Source: Sphingobacterium psychroaquaticum
Lineage (GTDB): Bacteria; Bacteroidota; Bacteroidia; Sphingobacteriales; Sphingobacteriaceae
DNA: 64,000 nt
NCBI RefSeq assembly: GCF_900177625.1
Contig: NZ_FXAU01000002.1
Coordinates: 395,707-459,706, forward strand
Direction of reading: 5' to 3'
The notes under the pieces are model-generated. The model was not told the DNA's origin. It ran no database searches and saw only the letters and a list, made by a program, of their open reading frames with translations. Shown piece by piece: positions 9,466 through 17,873 of the stretch; position 1 is the stretch's first letter, and each line of letters begins with the position of its first letter. Both the position numbers and the translations under genes were made by a program.

Positions 9466-10029
9466 ATGATAGAAGTAGGACAAGTTTTGGTGCATGAGGA
9501 CATTGTAAACAATGATTTTGTCTGTAACCTACAGAAATGCAAAGGTATTTGCTGTATCGAAGGTGATGCCGGAGCACCGTTAAACGAAAAAGAGACTGAA
9601 ATTTTACGCGAAATATACCCCAAGGTGAAACCTTACATGACTGCCAAAGGGATTGAAGCAATCGAGCAACAAGGAACACATGTAATCGATGCGGATGGCG
9701 ATCTAACGACCACCTGCGTAGATGGAAATAAAGAGTGTGCTTACGTTACATGGGAGAATGGAATTACAAAATGTGCGATCGAAAAGGCTTATGAATTAGG
9801 AGAAGTTGATTGGAAGAAACCCATCTCCTGCCACCTCTACCCTATCCGTACTACACATTATCCTTCTTTTGATGTATTACATTATGATCGTTGGCACATC
9901 TGTCACGATGCATGTACCTTTGGAAAAGAGCTGTCGGTACCGGTATATAAGTTTCTAAAAGATCCACTAATTCGCGAGTATGGTGAAGAATGGTATAAAG
10001 AATTGGAATTAGCAATCGAAGCATTATAA
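9466..10029 (+). CDS. DUF3109 family cysteine-rich protein
   Basis: A 187-residue protein with the N-terminal cluster FVCNLQKCKGICCIEGDAGAPL and further Cys in TTCVDGNKECAYV, KCAIEKA, SCHLYPIR and HICHDAC. These eight or more conserved cysteines are suited to binding Zn or an iron-sulfur cluster, as in the related YkgJ-type cysteine cluster family. DUF3109 is widespread in Bacteroidota with no proven function. It lies 28 bases after the DUF3108 gene. The family assignment is firm, the metal binding inferred. Confidence 0.8.
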   Translation: MIEVGQVLVHEDIVNNDFVCNLQKCKGICCIEGDAGAPLNEKETEILREIYPKVKPYMTAKGIEAIEQQGTHVIDADGDLTTTCVDGNKECAYVTWENGITKCAIEKAYELGEVDWKKPISCHLYPIRTTHYPSFDVLHYDRWHICHDACTFGKELSVPVYKFLKDPLIREYGEEWYKELELAIEAL

Positions 10030-10103
10030 TCTTTCGTAATCTATTGCGTATATTTATACGAATTTTTATACTGCCGGAGAGTATGGTTAATTAGCCATTT
10101 TAC

Positions 10104-11075
10104 ATGCTGAAATTAAAAGAAATACAAACCCCTATAGCAAAAGAACTGGATCTGTTTGAGACTCGATTTAAAGAGTCTATGCGTAGTTCTGTACCCTTAT
10201 TAAATCGTATCACGCAATATCTGATCAAGCAAAAAGGAAAGCAGATGCGACCTATGTTTGTTTTCTTATCGGCAGGTCTTTGCGGCAATATCAACGACTC
10301 TACCTACCGTGGGGCTTCCTTAGTAGAACTTCTACATACCGCTTCACTCGTGCATGATGACGTGGTAGACAATGCAAATGAGCGTCGTGGTTTTTTCTCT
10401 ATCAATGCATTATGGAAGAATAAAGTAGCGGTTCTCGTAGGAGATTTTCTGCTTTCTAAAGGGCTACTACTTTCGGTTGCGAGCAACGAACATGATTTAT
10501 TACGCATTGTTTCGGAGGCCGTTGAAGAAATGAGCGAAGGAGAACTGCTCCAGATTGAAAAGGCACGTCGTCTTGATATTGAAGAGAGCGTATACTTCGA
10601 AATTATTAAGAAAAAAACAGCATCATTGATTGCTTCTTGCTGTGCATGTGGAGCTTCCTCCGCGGGTTCATCACCCGAACAGGTAAACCTGTTGCGCACC
10701 TTTGGCGAAAAAGTAGGGATTGCTTTCCAAATCAAAGATGATCTATTTGATTTTGGCACAGACGATATCGGAAAACCTGTAGGTAACGATATCAAGGAAA
10801 AGAAGATGACACTTCCTTTAATATATGCGTTAAAACATACCTCAACCAGCGAAAAGAGACGCATTATTAATCTGGTAAGAAACCACAGCGAAAACAAAGA
10901 AAAAGTGGCTGAGGTCATTTCATTTGTACGCAATAGTGGAGGCCTAGACTATGCGGAAAAGAAAATGTTCGCCTATCAACAGGAAGCTTTTGATATCCTG
11001 GCGACGTTTCCTGATAATGAATACCGCACAGGATTACAACAACTAGTCAGATTTACTACAGAAAGAAATAAATAA
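10104..11075 (+). CDS. ispB: Long-chain polyprenyl diphosphate synthase
   Basis: A 323-residue trans-isoprenyl diphosphate synthase. Both aspartate-rich motifs are present: HDDVVDNANERRG at about residues 85-97 and KDDLFDFGTDDIGKP at about 211-225, the Mg-diphosphate binding sites for allylic substrate and isopentenyl diphosphate. Small residues before the first motif (VELLHTASLV) argue for a long product, so it probably makes the menaquinone side chain. It is followed by terC after 9 bases. Exact chain length cannot be read from sequence. Confidence 0.9.
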   Translation: MLKLKEIQTPIAKELDLFETRFKESMRSSVPLLNRITQYLIKQKGKQMRPMFVFLSAGLCGNINDSTYRGASLVELLHTASLVHDDVVDNANERRGFFSINALWKNKVAVLVGDFLLSKGLLLSVASNEHDLLRIVSEAVEEMSEGELLQIEKARRLDIEESVYFEIIKKKTASLIASCCACGASSAGSSPEQVNLLRTFGEKVGIAFQIKDDLFDFGTDDIGKPVGNDIKEKKMTLPLIYALKHTSTSEKRRIINLVRNHSENKEKVAEVISFVRNSGGLDYAEKKMFAYQQEAFDILATFPDNEYRTGLQQLVRFTTERNK

Positions 11076-11084
11076 AATACCCAC

Positions 11085-12137
11085 ATGAGCCACGAGTTAT
11101 TATTTTTTGGAGGATTTATCATTTTTATAGTCCTCATGTTAGCCATTGATCTAGGTTTGTTCTCCAAGAGCGATAAGCCTGTATCATTAAAAGCAGCGGC
11201 CATTATGAGTGCCATCTGGGTGCTTTTTGCATTGGCTTTTGGATTGGTATTGTATTTCTGGGGAAATGAGTTGCATAATGTGCATGATTTCGAAACCTTA
11301 AAACAGGTCGTAGCCAAACACTTACACAACATCAAGATCAACGAGAATGACCTAGCGGCGAGTATTCAAACGTACAACGCAAACCTTACCATTGAATACC
11401 TTACCGGTTACGTGGTAGAGTATGCCCTATCTGTCGATAATATCTTCGTTATGGTTTTGCTATTCTCCTCTTTTGGTATTCCAGAAAAATACTACCACAA
11501 AGTTTTAGTTTGGGGTATTATTGGGGCAATTCTTTTACGCTGTATCTTCATTTTCGTCGGTGCCGCCTTAATTGCCAAATTTGGTTGGATCCTTTATGTT
11601 TTTGGTGCCTTCTTAGTATACACCGGTATCAATATGTATATCACCAGAAACAAAGAAGAAGAAGTAGATCCACAAAATCACCCGGTGGTGAAGTTCGCTT
11701 CCAAGTATTTTAAGGTAACACCTCGACTAGATCAAGGGAAATTTTTCCACGTAGAAAATGGTGTTAAATATATGACGCCGCTATTCTTGGTTCTTTTGGT
11801 AATCGAATTTACTGACTTGATTTTCGCAGTCGACTCTATTCCTGCAATCTTCTCCGTAACAAAAGATCCATATATCGTATTCTTCTCGAATATCTTTGCG
11901 GTACTGGGTTTACGTTCGATGTTCTTCTTGTTAGTGAACATCATTCACAAGTTCCATTACTTAAAGGTTGGTTTAGCATTTCTATTAATCTTTATTGGTG
12001 CGAAAATGCTCTTACACGGACAACTCGAAGCAATTGGGTTTAAGACTATACACTCATTGATTATTATTATATCGATCTTAGTAATCAGTGTAATCGCTTC
12101 GCTTATGTTTCCAAAAAAAGAAGACCTTACGCAGTAG
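11085..12137 (+). CDS. TerC/Alx family membrane protein
   Basis: A 350-residue protein with about nine membrane segments. The conserved acidic motifs of TerC proteins are present: AIDLGLFSK near the N-terminus, YVVEYALSVDNIFVMVLLF in the first half and LVIEFTDLIFAVDSIPAIFSVTKD in the second. The repeated E-x-x-L-S-V-D-N and E-F-T-D pattern is the presumed metal-binding core. Known relatives include Alx and TerC, linked to Mn2+ export and to metalation of exported proteins. It follows ispB closely and a terminator lies 59 bases after it. Confidence 0.9.
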   Translation: MSHELLFFGGFIIFIVLMLAIDLGLFSKSDKPVSLKAAAIMSAIWVLFALAFGLVLYFWGNELHNVHDFETLKQVVAKHLHNIKINENDLAASIQTYNANLTIEYLTGYVVEYALSVDNIFVMVLLFSSFGIPEKYYHKVLVWGIIGAILLRCIFIFVGAALIAKFGWILYVFGAFLVYTGINMYITRNKEEEVDPQNHPVVKFASKYFKVTPRLDQGKFFHVENGVKYMTPLFLVLLVIEFTDLIFAVDSIPAIFSVTKDPYIVFFSNIFAVLGLRSMFFLLVNIIHKFHYLKVGLAFLLIFIGAKMLLHGQLEAIGFKTIHSLIIIISILVISVIASLMFPKKEDLTQ

Positions 12138-12195
12138 AGATCAATCCGACACAAGTCATTGCAACCAATATAATGACCATTAATAAAATATCTAG

Positions 12196-12222
12196 AAAAG
12201 GCCCGATTTTTCGGGCCTTTTC
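12196..12222 (+). terminator. Rho-independent terminator after terC
   Basis: Stem AAAAGGCCCGA / TCGGGCCTTTT around a T-rich loop, ending in a T tract. It separates terC from the peptidase gene and could work on either strand. Confidence 0.9.
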
Positions 12223-12294
12223 TGTGATAGCATTTTTACATTTAAAAATAGCTAAGCCTATTTTAAAAGTTTAAATTCGTAAAAAATTTATCAG

Positions 12295-13479
12295 ATGAAG
12301 TGGAATAAATCAATATTTCTTGCAGCAGCCTTATTGACTGGTGTAGCACAAGTGCAGGCGCAAGACAATCTAATCAATGCCTTAAAAGGGAATGTTAGTG
12401 ACAACAGTAAAGAAGGTTTCAAATTTACAGAGGTAATCAATCTAGGGAATACCTCGATCAAAGATCAAGGATCATCCGGTACCTGTTGGTCATATTCCGG
12501 AAACTCATTTTTGGAATCCGAGATGATTAGAATGGGGAAACAACCTGTTGAAATATCACAAATCTTCACCGCACGTAATACGTATATTGAAAAAGCAAAA
12601 AACTTCGTGCGTCTACACGGAGACCAAGCACAAGGTGATGGTGGACAGTTACACGATGTGTTGACCATCTTCCGTAAATATGGTGCAGTGCCTCAAGAAG
12701 CATACACCGGTTTACAAGCAGGCCAAACCAGAAACAACTTCGGTGAAATGGGACCTCTCTTACAAGGGATGACAGAAACAATTGCCAAAAGCAAAAAACC
12801 AAGTAATACTTGGTTAAAAGCATTTACAGCGGCGATGGATGCATACTTAGGTGAAGCACCAACATCGTTCCAATACCAAGGTAAAACATATACCCCACGC
12901 ACATTTGCGGATCAAGTAGTAGGTATCAATCCTGACGATTATGTAGGTATCACCTCTTTCGAAGAACATGCGTACTACAAACCGTTTGTATTGTTAATTC
13001 AAGACAACTGGTCATTCGAAAGCTTTTACAATGTACAGATCAATGACTTGACAGATATCATCGACAATGCGTTGCAAAATGGCTATACCGTAGCATGGGC
13101 TACCGACGTATCAGAAAAAAGCTTCAGTTGGAAAAATGGTGTGGCTTTCGTTCCGGAAAAACCATTTGAGCAAATGACCAAAGAGGAACAAGATAATATG
13201 TTCAATGGCCCTAAGGCTGAACCGAAAATCACACCTGCTCAGCGTCAGGAAGCTTTCGACAACTACACGACAACGGACGATCACGGTATGCATATCGTAG
13301 GATTAGTGAAAGATCAAAATGGTAAAGAATACTATATCGTGAAAAACTCTTGGGGTGTATCCAATGATTACAAAGGATATATGTATGCAACGAAGGAATA
13401 TGTACGTTACAAAACGATTTCTATTCTTTTACACAAGAAAGCATTAACGAAAAACTTACAAACCAAACTAGGTGTATAA
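12295..13479 (+). CDS. Exported C1 family (aminopeptidase C/bleomycin hydrolase-like) cysteine peptidase
   Basis: A 394-residue papain-like peptidase with a signal peptide (residues 1-22, ending QVQAQ). The catalytic Cys64 lies in DQGSSGTCWSYSG, the His is in DDHGMHIVGL (about residue 332) and the Asn in VKNSWGV (about 350). This order, the length and the late His/Asn pair match the bleomycin hydrolase/PepC group rather than short papains. Unlike cytoplasmic PepC it is exported, so it should act in the periplasm on peptides. It is transcribed alone, flanked by terminators. Confidence 0.9.
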   Translation: MKWNKSIFLAAALLTGVAQVQAQDNLINALKGNVSDNSKEGFKFTEVINLGNTSIKDQGSSGTCWSYSGNSFLESEMIRMGKQPVEISQIFTARNTYIEKAKNFVRLHGDQAQGDGGQLHDVLTIFRKYGAVPQEAYTGLQAGQTRNNFGEMGPLLQGMTETIAKSKKPSNTWLKAFTAAMDAYLGEAPTSFQYQGKTYTPRTFADQVVGINPDDYVGITSFEEHAYYKPFVLLIQDNWSFESFYNVQINDLTDIIDNALQNGYTVAWATDVSEKSFSWKNGVAFVPEKPFEQMTKEEQDNMFNGPKAEPKITPAQRQEAFDNYTTTDDHGMHIVGLVKDQNGKEYYIVKNSWGVSNDYKGYMYATKEYVRYKTISILLHKKALTKNLQTKLGV

Positions 13480-13514
13480 TAAAAAGAGGGGCTTATAAGC
13501 CCCTCTTTTTATTA
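13478..13514 (+). terminator. Rho-independent terminator after the C1 peptidase
   Basis: A long perfect stem TAATAAAAAGAGGGGCTTAT mirrored by the following bases to 13514, with a T run on the 3' arm. The stop codon of the peptidase lies at the edge of the stem. Confidence 0.95.
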
Positions 13515-13549
13515 TACATAACGTCGCAGCTACATTTTTCAAATTGGTA

Positions 13550-13610
13550 TTGACATAAAAAATATTTTTTTATACGTTTGTATAGCTGATTACATAATCA
13601 GTTATGTAAT
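13550..13610 (+). promoter_or_regulatory. Promoter and autoregulatory operator of the MarR gene
   Basis: TTG at 13550-13552 and TACGTTTG at 13573-13580, spaced by 20 bases, form a good Bacteroidota promoter. Directly downstream, at 13589-13610, is a perfect inverted repeat ATTACATAA, TCAG, TTATGTAAT. It covers the expected transcription start and has the size of a MarR dimer site, so the MarR protein encoded 68 bases later probably represses itself. Confidence 0.75.
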
Positions 13611-13677
13611 TAAAATTTAAAATCAACCTACACTAAAACCCAGAGAGATCGCAGTAGCGACCAACAAGATTAACGCC

Positions 13678-14142
13678 ATGGATTATTTCAATAAAACCGG
13701 CAAAATGGCCCTAGGTAGCCGTTTGCGTTTATTAACGAGCAAAATGACGGATGATGCTGCAAAAATTTACGCGCTATACAACGTCGAGTTTGCCCCAAAG
13801 TGGTTCCCTGCCCTATTTATCCTTGCAGATGAAGGACCTAAAACAATAACAGAGATTGCCGAGTCTATTGGGCATTCCCAACCCTCGGTTACTAAAATAA
13901 TCAAAGAAATGATTGCCGCAGGACTGGTTTTAGATAATCTCGAGTCAGCAGATAAGCGACAGAATATTGTCGGTCTCAGCGACCAAGGTCATGTGTTAGC
14001 ACAGCATGTGATGCAGGAACAATCTCTCGATGTGGAAGCAGCAGTTGATGGCTTGATTCAAGAAGCGACATATAACCTATGGGAGGCTGTTGCAGAATGG
14101 GAGTTTTTATTAGAAAAAAAGATTAGTATAAAGCAAAAATAA
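13678..14142 (+). CDS. MarR-type regulator, probably the HTH half of a MarR-GNAT fusion
   Basis: A 154-residue winged-helix protein: KTITEIAESIGHSQPSVTKIIKEMIAAGLV is the recognition region and SADKRQNIVGLSDQG the wing. The N-terminus (NKTGKMALGSRLRLLTSKMTDDAAKIY) is one I associate with the fused MarR-GNAT acetyltransferase proteins of Bacteroidota, normally about 300 residues long. Here the protein stops where the linker to the GNAT domain would begin and the mobile element begins just after, so it may be an insertion-truncated gene. An autoregulatory operator lies upstream. MarR family is certain, truncation is inference. Confidence 0.8.
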   Translation: MDYFNKTGKMALGSRLRLLTSKMTDDAAKIYALYNVEFAPKWFPALFILADEGPKTITEIAESIGHSQPSVTKIIKEMIAAGLVLDNLESADKRQNIVGLSDQGHVLAQHVMQEQSLDVEAAVDGLIQEATYNLWEAVAEWEFLLEKKISIKQK

Positions 14143-14144
14143 GC

Positions 14145-14163
14145 AAAACGGTTAAAACCGTTT
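14145..14163 (+). terminator. Small palindrome after the MarR gene
   Basis: AAAACGGTT and AACCGTTT form a stem with a 2-base loop directly after the stop codon, followed by only a short T stretch. It could be a weak terminator or part of the element junction. Confidence 0.4.
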
Positions 14164-14374
14164 ATATACAATGCTTTATAAAACAGTAGTCTTAGTTTGG
14201 AACTCGGTGTCTGATAGGTTTTGGTCTTAAAAATACAAAGATAGGTTACTAATTCGTTACCGATTAGCAAAGGTAATCAAAGATGTAACAGGTTATATTT
14301 CAGTGTTTTGCCCTATTTTTCATATTCCCTTGTAACTCAATACAATTTAATTTTAAACATTAAACATTTGAGTT

Positions 14375-15640
14375 ATGGAGCAGACAAAAAAATCTACGTT
14401 CAAATTACTTTTCTACCTGAAAAAGAACGAGCCGAAAAAGAACGGTAATGCCCCGATTATGGCACGTATTACTATTGATGGAACACCTAAGACTTTAGGA
14501 ACAAAGTTAGAGATCAATCCAAAGAATTGGGATTTAAAGTATGGAAGAGTTGAAGGTAAGAGTGCAAAAGCACTAGGTATTAACCAAAAATTGGATAATA
14601 TAAGGGCACGTATCGATACCCTTTATGAAGATATGCTGAAACACGAGGGTTTTGTAACGGCACAAAAGCTGAAACTTGCATTTCTCGGTGTTGGTATTAT
14701 GGAAGATTCCTTGCTGAAAGTATTTAAAAAGAACAATGATGATTTTGGGAAAATGGTAGTACAAGGAGAACGCTCCGAAAGTACCTACTACAAGTACAAA
14801 ATTGTCTATAACCACGTTGCTGAATTTATCAAAAGCAGGTATCATCGTGATGACATGGCGTTCAGGGAATTGACGTGTGATTTTATCAGAGAGTTTGATT
14901 TCTTCCTTCGAATAGACAAAAAGTGCACACACAATACTGTTTGGGTATATACTATGCCACTCTATCGTGTTGCGGAAATAGCTGTCAAAAACGGTCTTAT
15001 CAGGAAAAATCCTTTTGAAGATTATGAAATATCGATGAAGGAAAATGACCGTAGCTATTTACTTAAGGAAAACGTTGAATCCCTGTTATTACACAATCCT
15101 TCAAAACAAAATTATGAAATTGTAAAGGATCTTTTTGTATTCAGCTGTTTTACAGGACTATCTTACATAGATATTAAACAACTTAAAAGTACTAACATAC
15201 AATCCTTTTTTGATGGTCACGATTGGATTATAAGCCGAAGACAGAAATCTGATGTTGCTTCTAATGTAAGGCTTATGGAAATACCCAAACGAATTATTGA
15301 AAAATATAAAGGTACCACCCGAAATGATTCTATTTTTCCTGTTCCTACAAACAAAATTTGTAACAGCCATATAGACAAACTAATTCAAGAATTAGGTATT
15401 GTTACAGAACAAAAAGTAACCTTTCACACCGCAAGACACACATTTGGAACAATGTTTTTGACTGAAGGCGTACCACTTGAAAGCCTTAGTAAAATGATGG
15501 GGCATAAAAATATTTCTACCACACAGATTTATGCTAAAATTACAAGCCAGAAAATAAGTAAAGATATGGATTTGGTATCGCATAAATTTGCTGGAATGGA
15601 AGCATCATTTGCAGAAATGGAGAAAGAAGTTCTCGTTTAG
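14375..15640 (+). CDS. int: IntDOT-like tyrosine recombinase (element integrase)
   Basis: A 421-residue integrase with an N-terminal Arm-binding region (residues 8-60), a SAM-like core-binding domain (about 115-220) and a C-terminal catalytic domain. Catalytic residues visible are a Lys at 291, His351 and Arg354 in FHTARHTFG, His377 in MGHKNIST and Tyr386. The position of the first catalytic Arg is Ser263 (CFTGLSYIDI), the same substitution known from IntDOT of CTnDOT (Ser259). This places it with the recombinases that exchange strands at sites with a non-identical overlap. It catalyses integration and excision of the element. Confidence 0.95.
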   Translation: MEQTKKSTFKLLFYLKKNEPKKNGNAPIMARITIDGTPKTLGTKLEINPKNWDLKYGRVEGKSAKALGINQKLDNIRARIDTLYEDMLKHEGFVTAQKLKLAFLGVGIMEDSLLKVFKKNNDDFGKMVVQGERSESTYYKYKIVYNHVAEFIKSRYHRDDMAFRELTCDFIREFDFFLRIDKKCTHNTVWVYTMPLYRVAEIAVKNGLIRKNPFEDYEISMKENDRSYLLKENVESLLLHNPSKQNYEIVKDLFVFSCFTGLSYIDIKQLKSTNIQSFFDGHDWIISRRQKSDVASNVRLMEIPKRIIEKYKGTTRNDSIFPVPTNKICNSHIDKLIQELGIVTEQKVTFHTARHTFGTMFLTEGVPLESLSKMMGHKNISTTQIYAKITSQKISKDMDLVSHKFAGMEASFAEMEKEVLV

Positions 15641-15762
15641 AATTATTGCTTACTAAACAAAGCAGGATGATTTCCTGCTTTGTTTGTTTCGAGAAGCTGG
15701 GTGCTTTTAATAAAATTCTTTTTTTTAAATTTACTTACAACAATTCTTTAAACAAAAAAACT

Positions 15763-16776
15763 ATGTCTTTATGTAAACTGTGTCTTGAACGCGAAGCAAA
15801 CAAAAAGAATACTCACTATCTTACTGATGCAATTATCCGCACCTGTCTTAACATAGAAGGTAGTAATGAACGCGAGAAAGGATTATATTTTGCTCTGGAT
15901 AATACCAATCCATTTATAGACTTTAATTTCCAACGTCTTGATGAGCTGACCCTCGAGACTACAATTGGAAGAAAACCAACAGAGGAAGAAATTGAAAATG
16001 CGAAATCCATTCCATTTTCAGTGGATTACGTATTTTGTAGTGATTGCGAAAACCTGTTTACAGATATTGAAACACCATTTATTCAAAACATACTACCACA
16101 CTTCCGACAAGCAGATCTTTCAGGTCTCAAAATAGTGAGCGAAGCTGATGTTGTTACAATTCGTAACTTCTTTCACATACAGTTGTACAGAAGTGCAGTC
16201 TGTGAAGATATTTTGGCGTTTTCACCTGAGTTTAAGGAGAAGTTACGTCACAGTATCCTCCAAAAAAATGGTGACACATCCATCCCCCTTTCGGTGACAC
16301 ATCTCCAAACTCTTGGAGGAAACGCGATATATACAGAAAACTACATTGGATTTACTGATGATAAAAACCCTTTTATTGTCTTCATGAATGATTTTGTTAT
16401 ACAGGTTTACGAGAATGAAGATGCAATAAAATTTCTACCTTTCCATGGACTAAATGAACAAGAAACTTTTGTCTCTGCTATAAACATCAACGAAGAATCT
16501 TTTGCTTTTAAAATATTTGACAATGCAGAAAGAAAGGTTTTTCTCAATACGGTAATCGTCAATGAAAAGGTTAAGAAAACAATACAATACTACCGAGATA
16601 TGTTTGATATGTTCTGGAGAAAGCTATTTGGTGTCGACGCTCCGGTGCTACAAAAAGAAAGGTATATCCAGAGTCTTATCAATGGTGATGACAATAACTT
16701 AATTAAATACTCAAAACAGCAGGTTTTTGAATTTACCGTAGCTTATATGGCTAAACTTTTCAATGTCACCAAATAA
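15763..16776 (+). CDS. Zinc-ligand protein of unknown function, possible degenerate HNH nuclease and defence cargo
   Basis: A 337-residue protein I do not recognise as a named family. I chose the ATG at 15763 because the reading frame before it is low-complexity and unlike protein. Near the N-terminus is CKLC (Cys4, Cys7) followed by His18 in NTHYLTDAII, and later CSDCE (Cys92, Cys95), a spacing seen in HNH-like zinc-binding proteins where CxxC, a His segment (often SHIIP) and a second CxxC form the metal site. The rest is helical without motifs. Its place beside the integrase, followed by a terminator, fits a single-gene cargo such as a phage-defence effector. The function is unproven. Confidence 0.55.
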   Translation: MSLCKLCLEREANKKNTHYLTDAIIRTCLNIEGSNEREKGLYFALDNTNPFIDFNFQRLDELTLETTIGRKPTEEEIENAKSIPFSVDYVFCSDCENLFTDIETPFIQNILPHFRQADLSGLKIVSEADVVTIRNFFHIQLYRSAVCEDILAFSPEFKEKLRHSILQKNGDTSIPLSVTHLQTLGGNAIYTENYIGFTDDKNPFIVFMNDFVIQVYENEDAIKFLPFHGLNEQETFVSAININEESFAFKIFDNAERKVFLNTVIVNEKVKKTIQYYRDMFDMFWRKLFGVDAPVLQKERYIQSLINGDDNNLIKYSKQQVFEFTVAYMAKLFNVTK

Positions 16777-16799
16777 ATTGCATATAATATTATACAGAT

Positions 16800-16829
16800 A
16801 GCCGAGGTAAATAATCCTCGGCTTTTTTT
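16800..16829 (+). terminator. Rho-independent terminator after the zinc-ligand protein gene
   Basis: AGCCGAGG and CCTCGGCT form an 8-bp stem with an 8-base loop, followed by seven T in a row. Confidence 0.95.
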
Positions 16830-17451
16830 AGCCTATACTAATCTTCAAAGCACATTTATTCCTCCAGCGCCCATCCCATGCAATAAAAGAGCTTTGGCAG
16901 GATGAGTTAATAAACCATACTGAAAAACTCCTAATATATCCTCAATAAATATTTTTCAGTACCGTTTACGTGGCTTCCAAAAGCCACAATACTTTAAGAT
17001 ACTAAACTCCAAATTTATAAATTCTGCAAAATGTAATTGCAGGTTTTGTAATCACAAGGCCATTTACTCAATGCCTTTTTCACGTGCTTCCACATGATTT
17101 TTATTCAAGAACCGATATGCTGTTTTGTTCCATTTCAAGAGCAAAGGTATTTCCGTGTTCTTAACGCAGGAACAAGGTCGTGCCTTCCAGATTTGCAAAA
17201 AAATCTCCACCCATTCGGGTCGTATTTTTTTGACAAAACCTTGTTCCTGCTAAACACTAACCTTTTTATGCTCGTGAAACGAAACAAAGCATACTCCGGC
17301 TCTTTAGACGAATAAAAAAAATGTCAGAAATGAAAAAATACAGCATTGAAAATGGCAAAAGAGTGAAACGAAACTTCAGCACCTCCTCTCATTGCCGAAT
17401 AAATCAAGGGAAAAATCAGAACAAAATTAATAACGCAAAAAAGTAGAAATC
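16830..17451. other. Non-coding region with nested inverted repeats before ssb
   Basis: No convincing gene is seen in these 620 bases. They contain several inverted repeats: TACTGAAAAA (16918-16927) with TTTTTCAGTA (16952-16961); GTGGCTT (16970-16976) with AAGCCAC (16981-16987); and a 13-base pair at 17166-17178 and 17238-17250. GTGAAACGAAAC occurs twice (17274-17285 and 17363-17374). The concentration of hairpins before the replication and PRTRC genes suggests a structured RNA, a single-strand origin or a regulatory leader. Confidence 0.5.
17166..17250 (+). ncRNA. Candidate structured RNA or DNA element, 13-bp outer stem
   Basis: GCAGGAACAAGGT at 17166-17178 is exactly complementary to ACCTTGTTCCTGC at 17238-17250. 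Inside the loop AGATTT and AAATCT, separated by 6 bases, can form a second stem. A perfect 13-base match with a nested stem is unlikely by chance. It lies about 200 bases before ssb. Whether it acts as small RNA, attenuator or DNA site cannot be told. Confidence 0.4.
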
Positions 17452-17829
17452 ATGAACATTACAGGAAGACTGACAAGAGATGCGGAAGTACGCACAACGT
17501 CACAGGACAAACAAGTAGTAAATTTTTCAGTAGCGACCAACGACAGCTACCGTAACAAACAGGGCGAACGCATTGAGCAAACAACCTATTTCGACTGCTC
17601 CTATTGGATAACCCCGAATGTAGCCAAGCTACTTACAAAAGGCACTTTGGTAGAACTATCGGGACGAGTAAGTACCAGAGCGTGGACAGGTAATGACGGA
17701 GAGCCAAGAGCAGGTCTGAATTTCCATACCTCACAAATCAAATTGCACGGAGGTAGCAAAAAAAAGGAAACGGTACTAACTACCACAGGCACAAACAATA
17801 ACACGACAGAAGACGACCTCCCATTTTAA
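17452..17829 (+). CDS. ssb: Single-stranded DNA-binding protein
   Basis: A 125-residue SSB. The OB fold covers about residues 1-100, beginning MNITGRLTRDAEVRTT and containing VVNFSVATND, FDCSYW and VELSGRVSTRAW. A short linker ends in the acidic tail EDDLPF that SSB proteins use to recruit replication and repair partners. On a conjugative element it probably protects the incoming single strand after transfer. It is the first gene of a long co-directional run through the PRTRC genes. Confidence 0.95.
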   Translation: MNITGRLTRDAEVRTTSQDKQVVNFSVATNDSYRNKQGERIEQTTYFDCSYWITPNVAKLLTKGTLVELSGRVSTRAWTGNDGEPRAGLNFHTSQIKLHGGSKKKETVLTTTGTNNNTTEDDLPF

Positions 17830-17873
17830 CAACGAGTATTCAATCATTTTTTTCACATCAAATTTTAAGCATT

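Noticed and set aside
10304..10933. A 209-residue minus-strand open frame opposite the polyprenyl synthase
   Set aside because: It is antisense to a well-conserved enzyme and its translation is Ser/Arg-rich without any domain.
14267..14276. GCAAAGGTAA as the left attachment core of the element
   Set aside because: Its complement differs from the CTnDOT core by one base and the right end is not visible, so a direct-repeat pair cannot be tested. It is mentioned only as an alternative junction.
17094..17315. Possible 73-residue gene in the region before ssb
   Set aside because: It runs through both arms of the 13-base inverted repeat, has unlikely composition (FFLCFKQEQR-like mix) and no partner context. 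The inverted repeat explains the stretch better.
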